From the NCBI GenBank assembly GCA_965364515.1, contig CBDTXZ010000219.1:1-5016 (forward strand): 5,016 nt of DNA, given 5' to 3'. The DNA comes from JAHEDH01 sp965364515 (lineage in GTDB: Bacteria; Actinomycetota; Acidimicrobiia; Spongiisociales; ZC4RG35). How positions within the stretch are numbered: the first letter of the stretch is position 1; each line of letters begins with the position of its first letter. The notes beneath the pieces are model-generated. The model worked only from the letters and a program-made list of their open reading frames with translations, was not told the DNA's origin and did not search any database. The position numbers were made by a program, and so were the translations under genes. Shown piece by piece: positions 1 to 4,977 of this stretch.

Positions 1-331
1 GGGGATGGGACAGGTCGGCGAGGCGCTGCAGCTCCTCCGCCTCGTCCCAGATGATGCCCAGGTACTGGCAGACCCGGTGCACGAAGCGCCGGTTCGGCTT
101 GCCCCGGTGGCCGTGCTCCAGGGCCGAGAGGTAGGCCGGCGAGACGCCGAGGCCGGCTCTCCGTGGGAGCACCGGATCGATCTTCTCGCACACCCGCCGC
201 CGGCTCGCGTAGACGTCGGTGTCGGAGAGGCTCCCGCTGCGATAGAGCCTCTGCGGCCAACCGTTGTCGCAGCACTCGAAGTATCCGGGGTTCCGGCGAG
301 CCCTGCCGAAGTGGATGGCTTCCTCCGCCAG
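1..331 (-). CDS. XRE-family helix-turn-helix regulator, partial (C-terminus beyond left edge)
   Basis: Read on the minus strand, this frame is open to the left edge, so the C-terminal part is missing. It encodes a clear XRE/Cro-type DNA-binding domain: the core GLGVSPAYLSALEHG (recognition-helix region), then HRGKPNRRFVHRVCQYLGI and IIWDEAEELQRLADLSHP, a typical end of such a domain. Upstream the frame keeps protein-like composition (NPGYFECCDNGWPQRLY, then SGSLSDTDVYASRRRV) and G/C-rich third positions up to about position 330. The oddity is the start: no ATG, GTG or TTG lies in frame between the stop near 586 and the GTG at 193. The end given here is a CTG at 331, which is only a possible start. 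GTG 193 would leave little before the helix-turn-helix. The gene may use a rare start, or be a 5'-truncated or frameshifted remnant. The domain call is firm; start, target and intactness are not. Confidence 0.72.
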   Translation of the reverse strand, partial: MAEEAIHFGRARRNPGYFECCDNGWPQRLYRSGSLSDTDVYASRRRVCEKIDPVLPRRAGLGVSPAYLSALEHGHRGKPNRRFVHRVCQYLGIIWDEAEELQRLADLSHP

Positions 332-850
332 CTCGAGGGGCTGGTTCTCACCTCTGCCGAACGGACGGCTTCCTCGGGAGCGATCTCGACCGCCCGTGCG
401 GCACTCACCACCGTGATGCTGGCGGGGGCCGCCGGGCTGGTCGTGTTCGGTGCAGCTGCGGTGCGGCTCAGCGAAGACCGATCCGTCATGATGCGCTCCC
501 TGGCGAATCGCCTGCTCGTGTCGTCGCTCACCTTTGCCGTCTTCCTGCGTATCGGCGCCTGGGCTGTCGACCCCGGTGGCGGCAGATCACCTCTGAGAGA
601 GAGCGGCGCCATCCTCCTCGCCAGCAACACCCGAGCCGTCCTGGTGATCGCCGCATCCGGTCTCGTCGTCTCGGGAGTCGCCTCCGCTGTGATCAGAACG
701 GTTCGGGGCACTCGACGCCGGCCCGATTCGACACGCCTCGGTCTGCCCGAAGAGCTCACATTGCCGGCGGAGAGCCCGGACGACCCGGCTGTCCCGCCGC
801 AGCCAGCGTCCGGGCCCGCTCGAACACGTCATCCAGCATCTGCTCGGTGA
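311..850 (+). CDS. Small three-helix membrane protein of unknown function
   Basis: I do not recognise a family. From the GTG at 311 the product is 179 residues with three hydrophobic segments: about 31-51 (TTVMLAGAAGLVVFGAAAV), 67-86 (LLVSSLTFAVFLRIGAWAV) and 107-128 (AVLVIAASGLVVSGVASAVI). A basic stretch (about 129-142, RTVRGTRRR) and a proline- and alanine-rich tail, probably disordered, follow. Helices separated by short polar loops plus high GC at third positions argue that this is a real gene. The frame stays open back to position 5, but that part lies antisense to the XRE gene and is rejected. The start is uncertain: GTG 311 has no good ribosome binding site, and GTG 413 or ATG 416 would begin right at the first helix. 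The last 95 bases overlap the end of the convergent glycosylase gene. Confidence 0.5.
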   Translation: MDGFLRQLEGLVLTSAERTASSGAISTARAALTTVMLAGAAGLVVFGAAAVRLSEDRSVMMRSLANRLLVSSLTFAVFLRIGAWAVDPGGGRSPLRESGAILLASNTRAVLVIAASGLVVSGVASAVIRTVRGTRRRPDSTRLGLPEELTLPAESPDDPAVPPQPASGPARTRHPASAR

Positions 851-1475
851 GCCGGCCGGTGAAGGTGTTCTGCTGGCTCGGGTGATAGCTGGCGACGAGC
901 GACAGGCCGGAGGCAAGCGCGAGCTCGACGCCGTGCCCGAATCGGGGCTTCGGAACCGGCACGGCCCAACCTCTCTCCCTCCCGATCCGGAGGATGCGAT
1001 CGAACCCGATACCGCCCAGCGCCACGATGACGCGAACGTCCGTCAGGGCGTCGATCTCCTGCTCGAGCCACGAAACGCAGTTCGCCTGCTCATCGGCGGT
1101 CGGCTTGTTCCCGGGTGGCGCACAGTGGACCGACGACGTCACGTAGCACCCCGACAGTCGCAGACCGTCGTCGGGTGCGAGCGATTGGGGTTGGCTGGCG
1201 AATCCAGCCCGATGCAATGCCCGAAACAGCCAGTCGCCCGACCGGTCGCCCGTGAACATCCTCCCCGTTCGATTCGCTCCGTGCGCCGCCGGCGCCAGGC
1301 CGACAACGAGCACCCGGGCTCGTGGATCACCGAACCCGGGTACGGGCCTTCCCCAGTAGTCCTCGTCGGCGTAGGCGGCCCGTTTCTGGGTTGCCACCTG
1401 CTCACGCCACTCGACGAGACGTGGACACCGCCGGCACTCGACGAGCCGAGCGTTCACGGCACCGATCGCGGTCAA
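756..1475 (-). CDS. Uracil-DNA glycosylase, family 5 (UDGb type), Fe-S enzyme
   Basis: The predicted protein removes uracil (and in this family other deaminated bases) from DNA, leaving an abasic site for base-excision repair in the cytoplasm. The 239-residue product carries the family 5 signature GLAPAAHGANRTGRMFTGD at 59-77 and the second active-site motif HPSQQNTFTGRL at 198-209. Four cysteines fit a [4Fe-4S] cluster: C14 and C17 (CRRC), C118 (HCAPP) and C133. Also family-like are YWGRPVPGFGDP (40-51) and GDRSGDWLFRALHRAGF. The chosen start is TTG 1475, which overlaps the TGA of the upstream gene as TTGA and places the first cysteine pair at the usual distance from the N-terminus. GTG 1457 is an alternative. 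No clear Shine-Dalgarno precedes TTG, which fits translational coupling. The open frame to 1847 is arginine-rich shadow sequence. The last dozen or so residues (GQPGRPGSPPAM) look unconserved. Confidence 0.93.
   Translation of the reverse strand: MTAIGAVNARLVECRRCPRLVEWREQVATQKRAAYADEDYWGRPVPGFGDPRARVLVVGLAPAAHGANRTGRMFTGDRSGDWLFRALHRAGFASQPQSLAPDDGLRLSGCYVTSSVHCAPPGNKPTADEQANCVSWLEQEIDALTDVRVIVALGGIGFDRILRIGRERGWAVPVPKPRFGHGVELALASGLSLVASYHPSQQNTFTGRLTEQMLDDVFERARTLAAAGQPGRPGSPPAM
1472..1475 (-). other. TTGA stop/start overlap of two genes
   Basis: On the minus strand the TGA ending the DUF4015 gene (1474-1472) overlaps the likely TTG start of the glycosylase (1475-1473). This is the TTG version of the common ATGA arrangement and suggests reinitiation by terminating ribosomes. 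The nearest purine-rich stretch (gaagggg, about 1491-1497) is about 15 nt upstream, farther than usual for a Shine-Dalgarno. Confidence 0.65.
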
Positions 1476-2959
1476 GGAGCGGGGTCCAGTGCCCCTTCGG
1501 ACACGTTCGAGAACGGGTTCCACAGCATCCAGCCCAAACCGTGCTTCTCCGCCGAATCGATCTGCGCCCGGACCTGATCGTCGGAGTAGGCCCAGTCCTG
1601 GAGCCACGGTCTGATCACCGCCCCGGAGTCGAGCCGCTCCAAGCCGTCGGTCAGGGCGTTGTCGACGATCGGACCGGGATGGTCGAATGGCCGCGGATAT
1701 CCGTACCAATCCGGCCCGTAGAGCGCCGGGTAGACCATCGGGGAGACGACGTCGAGGGCATCGGTCACCGAAGACCACTTCTGCCCGATCCCTCCGTCGT
1801 CCTGTGCGGTGGTGATGAAACCGAAGATGTCCGCAGCGACGGCGCATCCCAGCGGGTGAAGCACCGAACGTGCCTCCAGCATGAAGGACTCGATCGTGGA
1901 GATCCGAGCGTCCTGGTTCGCTCGCATCTCCGTACCCGTGCCCGCATCGAAGACGACGTAGTCGGGGAATCCGTCCGGAAAACGGATGTAGTCGAACTGG
2001 ATCTCATCGACGCCTGCGTTGCACGCCTCCACGGCGAGGTCGAGTGCGTAGCCACGCGCGTCGACGTTGCTCGGATCAAGGAAGTACTGGCCCGCCTTCT
2101 GATACGGGCGGCCGGTGGTGGAGTCGAACACCGCCAGATCGGGGAACGCCCTGGCTGCCCTGGGGTCCTGGAACGTGACGATTCGGCCGATGACATACAG
2201 GCCCTGCTCGTCGAGCGTCCCGACCACCTCCGCGAGATCCCAGTCGGCGAGCACAGAGCCGGCTTCCCTGGCGACATCGACCTGAGAGTCGTAGAAGATG
2301 AGGCCGTCCTCGTCCTTGAGGTCGAGCATGGCTCCGTTGAGCTCGGTCGACTTCGCCAACTCGAGCTGATAGTTCCAACGCTGCGGGTCGGCCGGGATGT
2401 CACCGGCAACGTGGACGGCCCGCACGACCCTCGGCTCGATCACGACCGTGGTCTCCCCCGGGCTCCCGTCCCACTGATAGTCGGCGGGCTGCCAGGCGGG
2501 TCGAAACACCTCCACCGGTCCCGGCTCGGCGAGTTGAACGAGGAAACGGCCGTCCGGTCCGGTGATGGATTGCCCGTACCCCGACGCCACGTAGACGCCT
2601 GGGACGGGACGCCCGTCGGTGTCCTTGACGATTCCACGCAGCCGGCGCGTCTCGATACGGACCGTCACCGGATCTGCCGGCGGCTCGAGAATCTCGATCG
2701 TCTTGTCGGTGTAGCCAGGCGCCTGAACCGTGAACGATTCGGTGCTTCGTGACCAGGACACCTCCACGTTTCCAGACGCGTCCGTGGCGGCGAGCTCTCG
2801 ATCACCCGCAAACACGACGGCACCAGCCACCGGCTGGCCATCCTCATCGACGACATTCATCGCAACCGCGCCCGAACCGGCGCCGAAGAACCAGAGCATT
2901 CCGAGGAGCCAGACACTGCTGAGAGCCAGGAGCAGGCGGAGTTGCTGCTTCCGCTTCAT
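1472..2959 (-). CDS. Membrane-anchored putative glycoside hydrolase (DUF4015 type) with two N-terminal Ig-like domains
   Basis: The 495-residue product begins with a short basic N-terminus and one hydrophobic segment (about 9-25, LLLALSSVWLLGMLWFF), so it is probably an extracytoplasmic protein held by a signal anchor. Two carboxypeptidase-regulatory-like beta-sandwich domains follow: about 30-103 (VVDEDGQPVAGAVV, APGYTDKTI) and 106-165 (RGIVKDTDGRPVPGVYV, TGPDGRFLV). The rest (about 178-490) matches the DUF4015 putative glycoside hydrolase barrel: STELNGAMLDLKDEDG (near 205-219), FLDPSNVDARGYALDLAVEA, DEIQFDYIRFPDG (about 318-330), ADIFGF (376-381), SPMVYPALYG (406-415), WLQDW and GWMLWNP near the end. 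The substrate is unknown and enzymatic activity is unproven for most of this family. Start ATG 2959 was chosen over the one at 3043 because it sits at the basic-then-hydrophobic N-terminus and has a -10-like box 7 nt upstream. It is followed directly by the glycosylase gene. Confidence 0.85.
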   Translation of the reverse strand: MKRKQQLRLLLALSSVWLLGMLWFFGAGSGAVAMNVVDEDGQPVAGAVVFAGDRELAATDASGNVEVSWSRSTESFTVQAPGYTDKTIEILEPPADPVTVRIETRRLRGIVKDTDGRPVPGVYVASGYGQSITGPDGRFLVQLAEPGPVEVFRPAWQPADYQWDGSPGETTVVIEPRVVRAVHVAGDIPADPQRWNYQLELAKSTELNGAMLDLKDEDGLIFYDSQVDVAREAGSVLADWDLAEVVGTLDEQGLYVIGRIVTFQDPRAARAFPDLAVFDSTTGRPYQKAGQYFLDPSNVDARGYALDLAVEACNAGVDEIQFDYIRFPDGFPDYVVFDAGTGTEMRANQDARISTIESFMLEARSVLHPLGCAVAADIFGFITTAQDDGGIGQKWSSVTDALDVVSPMVYPALYGPDWYGYPRPFDHPGPIVDNALTDGLERLDSGAVIRPWLQDWAYSDDQVRAQIDSAEKHGLGWMLWNPFSNVSEGALDPAP

Positions 2960-2966
2960 TCGAGGA

Positions 2967-2972
2967 AGTGTA
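2967..2972 (-). promoter_or_regulatory. -10 box of a probable leaderless promoter for the DUF4015 gene
   Basis: On the minus strand TACACT fits the TANNNT -10 pattern and lies 7 nt before ATG 2959, which would place the transcription start on or next to the A of the start codon. The bases between are pyrimidine-rich (TCCTCGA) and contain no Shine-Dalgarno. No convincing -35 was found at normal spacing. Leaderless genes with this geometry are common in actinobacteria. Confidence 0.45.
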
Positions 2973-3011
2973 CGGGGGGCGAACGACTGTAGAACATCGG
3001 ACAAAAAGCCA

Positions 3012-3040
3012 TTGCCACCATCGACGCGCGCTGATACGTT
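3012..3040 (+). promoter_or_regulatory. Promoter of the sigma factor gene (extended -10)
   Basis: TTGCCA at 3012-3017 matches the -35 consensus in five of six bases. After a 17-bp spacer, TACGTT at 3035-3040 keeps the three key -10 bases (T1, A2, T6). TGA immediately before it gives an extended -10 (TGN). A transcript starting near 3047 would have a leader of about 20 nt containing the ribosome binding site. The element lies in the 109-bp divergent region, about 40 bp from the -10 box of the minus-strand gene. Confidence 0.5.
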
Positions 3041-3054
3041 CATTGTTCGGAAGC

Positions 3055-3061
3055 AAGGGGG
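3055..3061 (+). promoter_or_regulatory. Ribosome binding site deciding the TTG start of the sigma gene
   Basis: AAGGGGG ends 7 nt before TTG 3069 and 13 nt before the in-frame GTG 3075. The spacing favours TTG as the start. Confidence 0.55.
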
Positions 3062-3068
3062 TTTTCGT

Positions 3069-4001
3069 TTGGGTGTGCGTAAGCGTCTGAAGGCCAGTCC
3101 GGCGGATCCGGTCGGCCTCTATCTCGACGAGGTGTCCTCTCACTCACTCCTGACGGCCGAAGACGAAGTCCGGCTCGCCAGGGCGATGGAAGACGGAGCC
3201 CTGGCTTCCCGTCGCCTCGAAGAAGAGACCGGTCTCGATGCGCTGGAGGTCCGGCGTCTCGAGTCGGCCGTCGCCGAAGCCGAGGCGGCCAAGGCGGCGT
3301 TCATTCGGTCCAACCTGAGACTCGTCATCTCGATCGCCAAGCGCTACTCGGGACGCGGCCTGGACCTGCTCGACCTCGTGCAAGAAGGGAACCTCGGGCT
3401 GATCCGGGCGGTGGAGAAGTTCGACTGGCGCAAAGGCTTCAAGTTCTCCACCTATGCCACCTGGTGGATCCGCCAGGCCATCACACGCGGCCTGGGCAAC
3501 GGCGGGCGCACGATCAGGCTCCCCGTTCACATGGTCGACATCGTCCGCACCGTCACCGAAGCCCACCACACCCTTGCCGGCGAGCTCCAACGGCCGCCCA
3601 CCGCCGAGGAGATCGCCGAGCTCAGCGGGCTCGACGTGTCGAAGGTGATCGCCGCTCTCGAAGCGCCGACCGACACCGTGTCGCTCGACAAACCCGTCGG
3701 CGAAGAAGGCGACTCCGACCTCGGCGAGTTCGTGGTTGACATCAGGATGAAAGACCCCTACATCGCCGCCGCAGAGACGATGCGCCGCGAGCACATCGAC
3801 GAGGCGCTCGAATCACTCGACCCGACCGAGCGCACCGTCATCTCACTCCGGTTCGGAATCCACGGAGACGACCCCTGGACGCTCTCGGCAGTGGGCAAGC
3901 ATCTCGGGATGACGAGAGAGCACATCCGCCAGATCGAGAGCCGGGCACTCGCCCGCCTCCGCCACCCCGCGAATCTCGCCGACTTCTCGAGCCTCATCTG
4001 A
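3069..4001 (+). CDS. RNA polymerase sigma factor, sigma-70 family, without region 1.1
   Basis: The 310-residue protein directs RNA polymerase to promoters. Region 1.2 is at about 12-43 (DPVGLYLDEVSSHSLLTAED, RLARAMEDG). Regions 2.1-2.4 are at 78-142 (FIRSNLRLVISIAKRYSG, GLDLLDLVQEGNLGLIRAVE, FSTYATWWIRQAITRGL), with the promoter-melting aromatics Y129, W132 and W133 and the -10-reading Q136 and T139 in place. Region 3.0 has RTIRLPVHM (147-155). A sigma-finger-like SLDKPVGEEGDSDLGEFVVD follows, then region 4 (254-304: RTVISLRFGI, and the helix-turn-helix TLSAVGKHLGMTREHIRQIE). Region 1.1 and a long non-conserved insert are absent, so it resembles group 2 (alternative, primary-like) factors more than the main housekeeping factor. 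TTG 3069 is chosen from the binding site upstream; the frame is open to 2730, but that part is antisense to the neighbouring gene. Between regions 2.4 and 3.0, GLGNGGRTIR replaces the usual ALADQARTIR. Confidence 0.93.
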   Translation: MGVRKRLKASPADPVGLYLDEVSSHSLLTAEDEVRLARAMEDGALASRRLEEETGLDALEVRRLESAVAEAEAAKAAFIRSNLRLVISIAKRYSGRGLDLLDLVQEGNLGLIRAVEKFDWRKGFKFSTYATWWIRQAITRGLGNGGRTIRLPVHMVDIVRTVTEAHHTLAGELQRPPTAEEIAELSGLDVSKVIAALEAPTDTVSLDKPVGEEGDSDLGEFVVDIRMKDPYIAAAETMRREHIDEALESLDPTERTVISLRFGIHGDDPWTLSAVGKHLGMTREHIRQIESRALARLRHPANLADFSSLI

Positions 4002-4012
4002 GCACTCGATGC

Positions 4013-4032
4013 CCCAGCACCGGAGTGCTGGG
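4013..4032 (+). terminator. Hairpin after the sigma gene, possible terminator without T-tract
   Basis: CCCAGCAC-CGGA-GTGCTGGG forms a perfect 8-bp stem with a 4-nt loop, beginning 11 nt after the sigma stop codon. No T-run follows, so it is not a classic intrinsic terminator. It could still end or stabilise the transcript. It lies just upstream of the next gene's -10 box. Confidence 0.5.
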
Positions 4033-4051
4033 AGCGGGACCCGTCATCGGC

Positions 4052-4057
4052 TAGATT
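4052..4057 (+). promoter_or_regulatory. -10 box of a probable leaderless promoter for the YeaQ-like gene
   Basis: TAGATT fits TANNNT and lies 8 nt before ATG 4066. The intervening gcgcgtcc has no Shine-Dalgarno, so transcription probably begins at the start codon. No clear -35 was seen; the expected position falls at the end of the upstream hairpin. Confidence 0.45.
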
Positions 4058-4065
4058 GCGCGTCC

Positions 4066-4338
4066 ATGGGAAACATCGATGCGGCCACCACCAACGCCAT
4101 CCTGCTCGTCGCCGCCGCCGGCGCCATCGCAGGCCTGGTGGGAGGCCTGCTGGCATCGAGCCGGGCGAGCATCGTCGGCTCGATCCTGATGGGAGCGATC
4201 GGTGGCATCACGTTCGCCACGATCCCGGCCATTCTGAGCATCGACCCGATCTTCGACGCCGGCCAGGGCTTCTCCTACCTGTACTCGGCGATCGGCGGCC
4301 TCCTCCTGTCGCTGGTGGTCGCAGCGTCGAACAAGTAG
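4066..4338 (+). CDS. Small membrane protein resembling the GlsB/YeaQ/YmgE family
   Basis: The 90-residue product consists of three glycine- and alanine-rich hydrophobic segments: about 10-29 (AILLVAAAGAIAGLVGGLLA), 34-55 (SIVGSILMGAIGGITFATIPAI) and 68-86 (GFSYLYSAIGGLLLSLVVAA). A short N-terminus precedes them and the end is SNK. Size, the AGAIAGL...GG and IVGSILMGAIGG pattern, and a last helix after a G-F turn resemble the GlsB/YeaQ/YmgE (transglycosylase-associated) proteins, whose molecular role is poorly known and which are often stress-linked. The assignment is from pattern only. ATG 4066 is chosen because it starts the small conserved unit and has a -10-like box 8 nt upstream; the frame is open back to 4009, but that part contains the hairpin. 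It lies 64 nt after the sigma gene and may be a separate transcription unit. Confidence 0.72.
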   Translation: MGNIDAATTNAILLVAAAGAIAGLVGGLLASSRASIVGSILMGAIGGITFATIPAILSIDPIFDAGQGFSYLYSAIGGLLLSLVVAASNK

Positions 4339-4524
4339 GGGTCGGCCTGGCGGCCTCCTGCTGTCGGCTGTCGGCTGTCGGCCTTCGGCTTCACGGGGAT
4401 CGGAATCAGTTTCAGCGTGGAGTTCGTCCCTTCGAGCTGGAGCGCCATCGTGCTAATAGCGATGTCGGCGTCCGCGGGGGACCCACTTCATCGGAAACCG
4501 GGTCCACACGGAGTTCGCCGGGGT
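4339..4524. other. Non-coding start of the 678-base gene-free tail
   Basis: Apart from the heptamer array at 4362-4389, I see no gene, promoter or RNA in these bases. A weak inverted repeat, CATCG(N9)CGATG, lies near 4447-4465. Open frames crossing this part have no recognisable protein features. Confidence 0.5.
4362..4389 (+). repeat. Heptanucleotide array, tgtcggc x3 plus one degenerate unit
   Basis: Three exact copies of tgtcggc run from 4362 to 4382, followed by one imperfect copy (cttcggc). The unit is the reverse complement of the gccgaca array at the right edge, so the two arrays face each other across about 590 bases. Confidence 0.9.
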
Positions 4525-4604
4525 CGCGCCTGGAGGTGAGCGACGGGTTCGACGTTATGCGCCGCGGGCAGGGCAAGCCCAGCCCCTACCAGTCACAGCC
4601 ATGA
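4525..4604 (+). repeat. Structured intergenic repeat, copy 1
   Basis: This copy aligns without gaps to copy 3 at an offset of 255 bases, with roughly 80% identity. It opens with cgcgcctggaggtgagc, has a middle gccgcgggcagggcaag and ends with the 16-mer ccagtcacagccatga (4589-4604). The middle can fold as GGGC-A-GGG, loop CAAG, CCC-A-GCCC (4566-4585), with one A-A mismatch. Similarity to copy 3 continues weakly past the 16-mer (tgaggc, gaacccc). Confidence 0.85.
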
Positions 4605-4674
4605 GGCAGTGAACCCCGATGCCGCAATATTGAACCGACCCGAGCATTTGTGAAACCCGGGACGGTTCACCGAT

Positions 4675-4740
4675 CTGAGGTGCGAGTTCAACCGGATGCA
4701 CGAGCATGGCGGTCCCAGCCCCATCCAGTCACAGCCATGA
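4675..4740 (+). repeat. Structured intergenic repeat, copy 2 (shortened)
   Basis: This copy begins ctgaggtgcgagttcaac, shares the 12-mer caaccggatgca (4689-4700) with copy 4, and ends with the exact 16-mer ccagtcacagccatga (4725-4740). The GGCAGGG arm of the hairpin is largely missing (cggtcccagcccc instead), so this copy appears eroded or deleted. Its 16-mer lies 136 bases after that of copy 1. Confidence 0.75.
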
Positions 4741-4779
4741 ACCAGGGGAAGAGAATGCCGGTCACCAGTCAGCCGAGAC

Positions 4780-4859
4780 CGCGCCTGGAGATGAGCCACA
4801 GGTTCACCGGGGTGCACCGCCGGCAGGGCAAACCCTGCCCCAACCAGTCACAGCCATGA
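4780..4859 (+). repeat. Structured intergenic repeat, copy 3
   Basis: This is the best-preserved copy. It opens cgcgcctggagatgagcc, continues ggttcaccggggtgcaccgc, has the hairpin GGCAGGG-CAAA-CCCTGCC, and ends with the 16-mer ccagtcacagccatga (4844-4859), 119 bases after that of copy 2. Upstream, cggtcacc (4759-4766) also recurs before copy 4. Confidence 0.85.
4822..4839 (+). other. Perfect hairpin inside repeat copy 3
   Basis: GGCAGGG-CAAA-CCCTGCC is a 7-bp stem with a 4-nt loop, formed by the most conserved part of the repeat. No T-run follows. Copies 1 and 4 can fold at the same place by different base pairs. Confidence 0.7.
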
Positions 4860-4900
4860 GGCGAAACCCCCGAAGGCACGACATCGGTCACCCGATCGAT

Positions 4901-4965
4901 GCCTGGAGACGAAAGACGGGTACAACCGGATGCATCCGCGGGCAAGGCAAACACTGAGCCCGCTG
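4901..4965 (+). repeat. Structured intergenic repeat, copy 4 (end diverged)
   Basis: The sequence gcctggagacgaaagacggg, then tacaaccggatgcatccgc and gggcaaggcaaac, follows the repeat order. The final 16-mer is absent. Instead GCGGGC (4938-4943) pairs with GCCCGC (4958-4963) around a 14-nt loop. The copy ends about 13 bases before the right heptamer array. Confidence 0.65.
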
Positions 4966-4977
4966 TGGCGGCTCCGG

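Noticed and set aside
5..310. Plus-strand open frame leading into the membrane protein from ATG 5
   Set aside because: This part is exactly antisense to the recognisable XRE helix-turn-helix domain and has no domain features of its own. The gene is taken to start at or after 311.
1476..1847. N-terminal extension of the glycosylase to 1847
   Set aside because: The extension is arginine-rich, overlaps the DUF4015 coding frame, and precedes the family's usual N-terminus with the first Fe-S cysteines.
1322..2752. Plus-strand open frame of 476 codons
   Set aside because: It is antisense to the DUF4015 gene, whose motifs are clear. The translation is arginine- and valine-rich shadow sequence without recognisable domains.
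2960..3043. 28-residue N-terminal extension of the DUF4015 protein
   Set aside because: It would overlap the sigma promoter region and hide the basic-hydrophobic signal anchor, and has no ribosome binding site. ATG 2959 has a -10-like box at leaderless distance.
2730..3068. Extension of the sigma factor upstream of TTG 3069
   Set aside because: It is antisense to the N-terminus of the DUF4015 gene and lacks sigma features. A good ribosome binding site precedes TTG 3069.
4013..4032. Classic intrinsic terminator
   Set aside because: The stem is perfect but no T-run follows, so only a possible terminator is claimed.
4339..4604. Coding frames ending in QGKPSPYQSQP and, at 4650-4859, QGKPCPNQSQP
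   Set aside because: The peptide similarity simply reflects the DNA repeat. Each frame ends at the TGA within the shared 16-mer, no start or ribosome binding site is convincing, and copies 2 and 4 break the pattern.
4525..4965. CRISPR array
   Set aside because: The repeats are about 80-120 bases, degenerate, and unevenly spaced (136 and 119), without uniform short spacers or cas genes.
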